Of a DNA stretch of 64,000 nucleotides, positions 57,172-64,000 are shown piece after piece. The notes under the pieces were generated by a model. The model saw nothing but the letters and a program-made list of their open reading frames with translations. It had not been told where the DNA came from and did not search any database. A program made the position numbers and the translations under genes. Origin of the DNA: Chrysomallon squamiferum. Taxonomy: Eukaryota > Mollusca > Gastropoda > Neomphalida > Peltospiridae. The stretch covers positions 6,371,280 through 6,435,279 of the forward strand of contig CM022677.1 of assembly GCA_012295275.1 (NCBI GenBank), in the 5' to 3' direction. The first letter of the stretch is position 1. Each line of letters opens with the position of its first letter.

Positions 57172-58080
57172 CTGAAATTAACATTAAAAGATTAATGTTT
57201 ATTAGCCACAGGTTTCTGGGGTTAAAATATGTTAAAATATGTTAACTCGAGACATTTTTCATTATGAATTTTCTTCTATTTGTCAACAAAGCTATCAATC
57301 TGTAATGGCAACAGTGAAAACAATGTACTTTATGTATCTATATTATGATAATTTACAAAGAATTCAAATTTTAAAAAAAATGTCATTAAAGTATATATAT
57401 GAATGGGTTGGAATGACTTAGGAACTACTTTAAATCAAGTTTTTATCAATATGCTTTTATGTGACTGGAGAAATGTTAATTGATTTGATTCTGTTTTATT
57501 TTCCCTCTCACTAAGTATATAACAATTTTATTTACCAAAACAGGTGAACTGGGGATACATGTTGGTGGGTGGTGTTGCCTGCACATCCCTCCTAACTCCA
57601 GTGACATCGGCTTTCCATTCGGTATAAATAAAATTTCAAAATATAATAAAATAAACATATCATATAGAAATTAATAACAAACATGTGTTACACAGATAAA
57701 TAAAAAATGAAACAATATAAAACACCTACTCAAAAACATTATTTATGAATATATATATATAAGTCTTCAAGTTCAAACTCATGTAAATAATGCTTTAACA
57801 TAAATATAATAATTATACCTTCTTGTAAAGTGGTAATAATCATTAAACAAAAATAGAAAAATTACCTAAAAGATCTACTAACATCAATCTAATTTAATCT
57901 GAATGAAAAACAAATATTTTACAATTTTTAAAACAGAAATTTAATTAGATTATTGCATGTGTTCAGTATTTTAATTATAAAGGTAACATTTCCAAACACT
58001 CATCTGACTGCATTGTTTTATTTCACAGCTTTATTTCATACTTTCTTATCATCCTATTAATAATATGAATTAATACAAAC

Positions 58081-58186
58081 CAGAACATCAGGAGCTGTCT
58101 GACTGTTTGCTAGTCTGCTTTTAAGAGATGCTATCTCTTTAGCAATTTTAACTTTCTGTTCATCAGTTGTTAAACCAGAGATAGTG
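58081..58186 (-). CDS. Gene 2, coiled-coil exon
   Basis: Minus strand. The acceptor lies at TTTTTCTAG or two bases later at CTAGAG (start 58,188 or 58,186), and the donor is GTTCTG|GTTTGT (end 58,081). It reads TISGLTTDEQKVKIAKEIAS then LKSRLANSQTAPDVL, a clear short coiled coil. With start 58,186 the entry phase fits the exon at 58,998 and the exit phase 0 fits the exon starting at 57,171. Confidence 0.55.
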
Positions 58187-58997
58187 CTCTAGAAAAATAG
58201 ATAGGTTAGACAAATATATTCAAAACAGTTTATTATTACTTTATTATTATTATTCTTATTACTATTTAATCTATGTTTTTATATTTTCTTTTCAGCCTGA
58301 GAATAAACTATAATATTATCAGCATTTTTTTTTTTTTTTTTATTTTTTTTATTACTAATTTGTTATTAAAATATCTTTTGACACAAAAAGCTGGTTTCAG
58401 TGATGAGACTTTCAGAAAAACATCTGTGTTCTTTATGGATCTAGATCAAATTTTATGTTATTACATTTTATTCTGTAGGAAATATACTGGATTTAATCTG
58501 TAAAATATGTTACAAAAATATATATACACTTGTGCATTAGTTTTGATTACTTGCTTACAGACTGAAATAAATAACTAACCCAATACCTGAACCAAAAAAA
58601 TATATGAACTCTAAAGGTGTCTTACTTATTACTGATAAATTCATATTTTTGTTATATCACTATATACTGTTTTCTTTAAACACAGTGTTATGTACGAAGA
58701 ATCCCTTTAAAAATTACCTTACATACATTTTGATATTAAATAGAATTAACGACAAATATAAGAATTTTTTTTTTTACCGTTTCTTCTTTTTATTTTTTAT
58801 TCATCAGATATTGATGAACTGTCATAAAAAATAAAAATTGTTCTTTATCTTATAAATGCTGAAAGTAATTTATTCTATGATCCAGTATGTGAATAAATTA
58901 AGTTAGATATAATCTAAGTTAATATTTCCAGATATTTTTCAATGTCAGTTGGAAAAATAAACTCTATTCACCATTTACACAAATGAAATAAACATAC

Positions 58998-59081
58998 TTC
59001 ACAAAAAAATTCTTTTCTGGAAGCTTCATAATAATTTCAGTCTGTGAGCTTTCCATCTCATTTGCAAAATCACCTTCTTGA
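58998..59081 (-). CDS. Gene 2, internal exon
   Basis: Minus strand. Acceptor TTGTTTCTTTCAG|T (start 59,081), donor GTGAA|GTATGT (end 58,998), 84 nt. It reads QEGDFANEMESSQTEIIMKL then PEKNFFV. Phase 2 in, phase 2 out. Confidence 0.55.
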
Positions 59082-59363
59082 CTGAAAGAAACAAAACAAA
59101 GAATTCAGATTTAAAATACAGGTACATTATATGTTGCACAACTGAAAATATTACATTGGAAACATAAAAATAACAAATATGAAATAAATAATTATTAAGT
59201 TCAGTGGTCATTTTCTTTATTTTCAGTAACTTATCAAGCCATTTCATAACTTCAAATAAAATAATTTTGTTCAAGGTAAACATCACATAGCAAGAACAGA
59301 AAACAAATATTATAGTTTAAAAAAAAAAGATAAAAACTGAAAATTATTTTAGAAATGACTCAC

Positions 59364-59459
59364 CAATATCAGTCCTGGAAATACTCAGAGTGGGGATCTG
59401 AAACTAATCCATAATCCATATTCTCTGACAGGAACAGGGTATCATCCCTGTGATTTCCA
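59364..59459 (-). CDS. Gene 2, internal exon with in-frame TGA
   Basis: Minus strand. Acceptor ATTAATTTTCAG|T (start 59,459), donor TATTG|GTGAGT (end 59,364), 96 nt. In the frame that joins the next exon it reads GNHRDDTLFLSENMDYGLVS then DPHSEYFQD, a TGA, and one further codon before the junction. The coding look of the sequence before the stop and the correct exit phase suggest either a disabling mutation, an alternative C-terminus, or a sequencing error. Confidence 0.45.
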
Positions 59460-59697
59460 CTGAAAATTAATAATAAGAATCTGAAAGTGAGAGAAAACAA
59501 TTTCAACAAAAACATTGATAACAGACAAACATTTTACATTATTCAAATAGTTGTAAATTCTGTGAATGAAATAGTGAAATAAATTCAAAATATCTGTTTA
59601 TTGTTTATTGTTGAGATACATTATTCTGTAATATAACAATAAGTGTGTATATGTGTGTCTTTTTGGGGGAATTTTTTTCTATTCATTAAGCAATTAC

Positions 59698-59808
59698 CTT
59701 GTGACATTGTTAGAATCCATGTTTTGATGATCTTCTTGTAAAAGTTCTTTTCAACAAAAGGATCAACACCTCTTGGATCCAGCATGTTCATCAGTCTGAT
59801 GAGATGTT
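59698..59808 (-). CDS. Gene 2, EF-hand-like helical exon
   Basis: Minus strand. Acceptor CTTTTTCTGTCGAAG|AA (start 59,808), donor TCACAAG|GTAATT (end 59,698), 111 nt. It reads HLIRLMNMLDPRGVDPFVEK then NFYKKIIKTWILTMSQ. The LMxxLDPxGxDPxVxxxxYxxxxxxWI pattern reminds me of the EF-hand-like N-terminal segment of LRMP/IRAG2- and KASH5-type coiled-coil proteins (from memory, tentative). Entry phase fits the start exon at 60,206. Exit phase 1 does not fit 59,459, whereas another frame of this same exon (LLQEDHQNMDSNNVT) does. A frameshift in the exon or a missed exon is likely. Confidence 0.5.
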
Positions 59809-60205
59809 CTTCGACAGAAAAAGACGACAGAATCTATTCTCCTCAGGAGCAGCATCATCAACAGCAGAAACATACTGCCACTGCTTCCACAGACATCCAT
59901 TTTATAGCAGAAGGGAAGATGGTAGAAAGTGTAAATGGGAAAATAAATGAAGAATGTATTAATAACAATTAAGATACCAACTATAATATGCAAATTCCAT
60001 ATATTTTAAAATACATTTTAAGTTATAATTGTCCTTTTTCTCTCTCAAAATAAACTATGATTCATCTACAAGCATTAAACTTTTACAGAAGAGCAGTTTA
60101 CATTACAAAACCCCAGTTTACATGCTTTTAAAAATTGTCCTATATTTTTTATTTAACATGGCCTTAAGTAGACTTTGTTTTTAGAAATGAAGTAAAAACA
60201 CTTAC

Positions 60206-60260
60206 TTGCTGATAAACCTGGTTGATGTCTGATGTCTTTTAAGTCAGTTATGTCTTTCAT
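60206..60260 (-). CDS. Gene 2, start-codon exon
   Basis: Minus strand. The ATG at 60,260 (context GGCGATGA) opens MKDITDLKDIRHQPGLSA and ends at a strong donor (GCAA|GTAAGTG, 60,206). One base left over joins AA of the next exon to give Lys. The exon probably begins upstream near 60,275-60,280 (acceptor-like TATTTGAAG), with the promoter about 1.7 kb further upstream. Confidence 0.5.
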
Positions 60261-60289
60261 CGCCTATGATGACAGTACCTTCAAATAGA

Positions 60290-61880
60290 AACCATGAATT
60301 CATTAGATGGATATAGTTTCTACTGGAATAGAGAATTACAGTTTATATTTTTAAAATAAAATCTTTGTAAAAAATCTACAATAATAAAACAAATGAAAAA
60401 TATAATAAAAACATTGCAATTTCGGTGTGAGGTATTTGTCTCATTTGCCTTAATGTAGTTATGACCATGTTTAATATTTATTTGTAATCATTCACTGTCA
60501 CATAAAGGATATTAAAATATTGTGAATGACGAAATTAATATGAAATATTTACTTATTATATTATTATTTAAATCAGTTTTGAAATATATCGGTATTTACA
60601 TTTTCACCATCAATAGCAAAAATCCAAATTTATTAAATATGAAACAATGAAAAAAGTTGCATTACCATATATATGTATTTTAAATAAATAAGTTAAATAA
60701 TATATACTATCTGCTTAATCCATAATTAAATGGCACTAAATATTCTATTTTCTCAGTTGTAAAAAAAAAAAATTAAAAAAAATTAAATTACTTTCTATTA
60801 TTTTTATTTATTTATTGTTTTGTTTTGTTAAAGTTTAATGCATTAGAAAGCTGACAAAGAAATCACAAAAGTTATAATCAGAATCTCCGGATAAAACATA
60901 TGGTGACAAAAGACAATAGTATAATTTAATACTTGAACTGCTATTGCTGTTTGGCTGTCATAAAGTTTACTACCAATACCTACAATCATTATCACATGGC
61001 TGAAAGGCTTACTGCATCATTCCTCATTATCTGTTGAGTATCCCTGTCTCAGCTGTTATGATTTAATACAACTAAGATGAGAAGTAATGTTCTATTTGAT
61101 ACACCAGAAATTATATTGTTAATTACAGACAGTAATAATATCATAGTTTATTACTAAAGAAATATTTTTATTTCTGTAAGCAGATTAATATTTTTTTCAC
61201 AAAAAAATATTAGCAATTAAGTGAGAATGACCACAAATAATTTAAAAAATGGATCTATGATGGAGAAAAAGAAAGACTAACTAGTAAATATATAGAAAAG
61301 TAAAGTCAGGAAACTTTAAACAGAAACGCTATATAAATAAAAAACATGGAGAAACACCTAGAGATAAATGTTCTCAGTTGATTAATATCAAACAAGAAAG
61401 CAGTATGAACTGAACTTGTTATGTTAATGTCTTTTTGTCACTCAAATGAAACTAGACATTATTGGTAACTGTCCATCGGAAATCAATAAGAATGAACTGG
61501 AAATGTAAAAATCTACAAAGGAAAGGATATAAATGACTAAACTTGAGATTATATTTAGTTTCTAGATTAAAAATTACCTAGAACTGCAGCAGCCAGTAAA
61601 TAAAATCATTTGTCTTTTGTCTTTACTTAAATTTCTTTCTCCTATTACTACAAATTCAGTTAAGCTGTCTTAAAACAGTTTCCACTATACCTTTCACTGG
61701 CGACCGTTGAACTATATGCATTGTTAAGAACAGCTGAATTAACATTTTTTATTTTTTAAATAAACCTCGAAATGCTTCACAAACACGTTGATTATTTCGC
61801 TTTTGTATATAAAACACTTCATTTTCCTCCACTACATAAATTATTGCCAACTCGTGAATCGTCGTTATCATTTACTTGTT
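60290..61880. other. AT-rich DNA upstream of the gene 2 start exon
   Basis: No exon recognised. Poly-A and TTTA-type short tracts only. Confidence 0.5.
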
Positions 61881-62460
61881 TCAACAAATATGGCACATCG
61901 TTGTAGTCGGCACCAGTAAGTACAAAGCTGTTCTCTGTGCTACAAATCAGCTCCATCCGGTAACTTAAACACTAACATATACGGCTGCAAGTTCGTCTTT
62001 TTTATATTTTCGTTAGCAAAGTCGCCATTCTATCGTCTTTCATCAACGCCGAGTTCACTAAACACTTCATCCGGATGGATCTCTTCACTTTCCTGCAATG
62101 ATAACGCTATCACTATTTCTTTTTCCAAATCTATAATATTCTGCTAACGCTTTAATTTCATCCATTAATCTGCTGTACGTTTTGTAACTTTCGGTCGGCG
62201 ACTTCAAATAAAAAAGAAATTAACAACAACGCTCTGTACCAAGATAAAATCCATCGTCAAGCCCACACTTACAATACGATACGATACTCCAAAAAACATG
62301 AATAACAAGCACTCCTTCCGACAGAGTTCCATTCACAAATCCAACACCAAACGTAATTGGCTGAATTATAAAACAGTGACCTATGATTTGATCTGTAATA
62401 AACATATCCATCCAATCAGCACTATTATAAGTTCTGCTGCAGTCCAACTCAATTACTGAT
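61880..62460 (-). promoter_or_regulatory. Putative promoter region of gene 2
   Basis: GC-richer than its surroundings, with CpGs (AATCGTCGTTATC, GGCGACTTC, TTCTATCGTCTTTCATCAAC) and CCAATCAG on the plus strand near 62,413, an inverted CCAAT relative to the minus-strand gene. It also covers a 75-codon minus-strand ORF that I regard as chance. Assignment rests on position and composition only. Confidence 0.3.
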
Positions 62461-62469
62461 TAACCATCC

Positions 62470-64000
62470 CGTTGCGGAATGCATACCAATTTGAAAGTGG
62501 TCCAAGATTTTCTGGTAAACTTAAAGAATTATGTTAACAATTATTGTTGGATATTGGGTACATCTAAGTAACTGTTTATATCTTTTCATAGTTTTGAAGA
62601 AAAAAATGCCATGTGCGTTAACTTTAACTTAATATTATCGTTACTTTGATTATGTATTAAATATAGTATAAAAATTTAGTGTTTATATATTAGTTTACAT
62701 TATATTTCTTATAAAACTTTTGTCATTTATTAAAATAGAAATATATTTAAAGTCAAAATGTAGAAGTAGATTTACTTTTATTTTCTTATAAATTCAAAAC
62801 TATTTTAAAAAATAAATAAATAAAAGAGAAAAATCCCAAGTCTTGTAATCTTTTCCTGTGCATTTTCTCAGCTTAAAAAATCGCATTAATTTATATTTCT
62901 CCGTATTTCTCTGCATCTCTTTATAGAAAAATAATACCTCCTTCTCTGACTATGTCTATGTTGCATAGTTTACATAATAAAATATCCAAGTAACATTATA
63001 TATTTTATTATTTTTATTATGCAGGCATCATTATCCTTAGAAAACACACGTATTATTAATAAAATATAAACTCGATTTTTTTTTCGCTCTGCTGCTAGTC
63101 GTGTTATCTCAAGTTATCAGTAAAAAAGTCTGTGACATCGTTCTAAAGTAAAAATATTTAATACCACTTGCAGAAACTATTTATATATTTGATAAATAAA
63201 AGATTCTCTTTATGTTGTTTTCTATTATTCTCTAACATATAATATTGATAATTACAGAAATTATAAAGGGTATTATGGTTAAAGTTTTGTATACTTTTGT
63301 AACATACCAGAGATTATATAAAAAAAAAAAAAAAAACAAGAAGATCTTATTACTGGAAGAAACGGGATCCCGCTGGGCTAAAATGAAATTTTGTTATCTA
63401 TCACAATTTAGTTACATTGGAAATCACAGAAAGAGGCAAATCTTCTGGGCTCACAACGGTTATACTGCGTGTGTAATGACTAGCGCTATGGCCATACGGT
63501 TGCATCGTTATAACCTCTGATCTGTGTTTTATAATAACAACAAGAGTAATAATAATAATAACAATACTGCTCATACAGGAAATAGATTTTACTGTTGACA
63601 AAGAAAAAAAAGAAAAGAAAATAATGAAATAAATCAACTTTAAAAGGTAATCTGCAAATATTTGCAGGAACAAATAATAATAAAGAAAGAAAGGAAAAAT
63701 AGAAAACAAAAAATCATAAAAATTAATACGTATTATATTATTAAAGATTGATAATTTTCTGATTTCATATTTAGTAAACTCACTTTTAAAAATTTTTGAA
63801 TTTAATAAGGACACAACATTTAGTAAATTTACAATACTTTGGATGATTAAAAACGCCACTGTTTTGGTACTGAACACTAAAAAGTAAAGTTTCAGTTTTT
63901 TTGCTCTAGTGAAATGTTTAGCATAAACTTAGTTTTTGAGTTTACTCTTCACTTTTTCACTATAACAATGTGTAATAAGTTTTTGTTTTTTAAGTTATTA
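62470..64000. other. AT-rich intergenic DNA
   Basis: No supported gene. Long A- and T-rich stretches. A GC-richer patch at 63,360-63,520 (GGGATCCCGCTGGGCTAAAA; ACTAGCGCTATGGCCATACG) may be a fragment of a repeat, but no structure was found. Confidence 0.5.

Noticed and set aside
62220-62447. 75-codon minus-strand ORF
   Set aside because: No recognisable features, and it overlaps the CpG-richer promoter-like region; likely chance.
63401-63877. 158-codon minus-strand ORF
   Set aside because: Phe/Ile/Leu-rich reading of AT-rich DNA without a domain, start context or supporting splice signals.

Overview
The window is AT-rich, intron-rich animal nuclear DNA. It is packed with microsatellites ((CT)n, (AAT)n, (AAAT)n, (TG)n-(GA)n), minisatellites and decayed transposable elements. 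A SINE-like tail of a type I know from marine molluscs (about 20.56-20.66 kb) and the general texture suggest a mollusc or other lophotrochozoan. I cannot name the species. There are no bacterial-type operons, rRNA genes or CRISPR arrays. One assembly gap of 200 N lies at 13,037-13,236.

Layout. 0-6 kb: AT-rich DNA with a 2.9-5.5 kb block that is found again, inverted, at 40.2-52.2 kb. 6.35-7.12 kb: a degenerate TTAGGG-like array abutting the broken end of a Ty3/Gypsy element (7.12-8.35 kb, minus strand), with a candidate LTR and primer-binding site at 9.51-9.73 kb. 10.5-12.4 kb: a secreted-protein gene on the minus strand, intact except for one in-frame TAA that could sit inside a 72-nt frame-preserving intron. 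13.5-13.7 kb: the first coding exon of a BTB/POZ protein, minus strand, with its continuation missing near the gap. 14-20.4 kb: diverged segmental duplications carrying a promoter-like block three times. 20.5-23.3 kb: SINE, LINE ORF1 remnant and long microsatellites. 24.4-38.7 kb: a roughly 14-kb higher-order repeat array built from two alternating subunit types; the best-preserved copies have a period of about 2.49 kb.

38.7-62.4 kb is intergenic-looking, with almost no long ORFs, but the minus strand carries a series of short exons with good splice sites. Reading splice phases by eye gives two candidate genes. Gene 2 (about 60.3 to 57.1 kb) encodes an EF-hand-like/coiled-coil type protein whose reading frame appears broken. 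Gene 3 (start codon at 55,466, stop at 41,894) has phase-compatible exons, a cassette exon, an alternative 3' terminal exon and a possible poison exon. An antisense, internally deleted LINE and an 18-copy 38-bp minisatellite sit in one of its introns. A 13-copy 28/32/36-bp minisatellite sits in another.

Most of the window is repeat turnover. The candidate genes are all on the minus strand and show no evident common pathway. All exon models are hand-read and lack transcript support.
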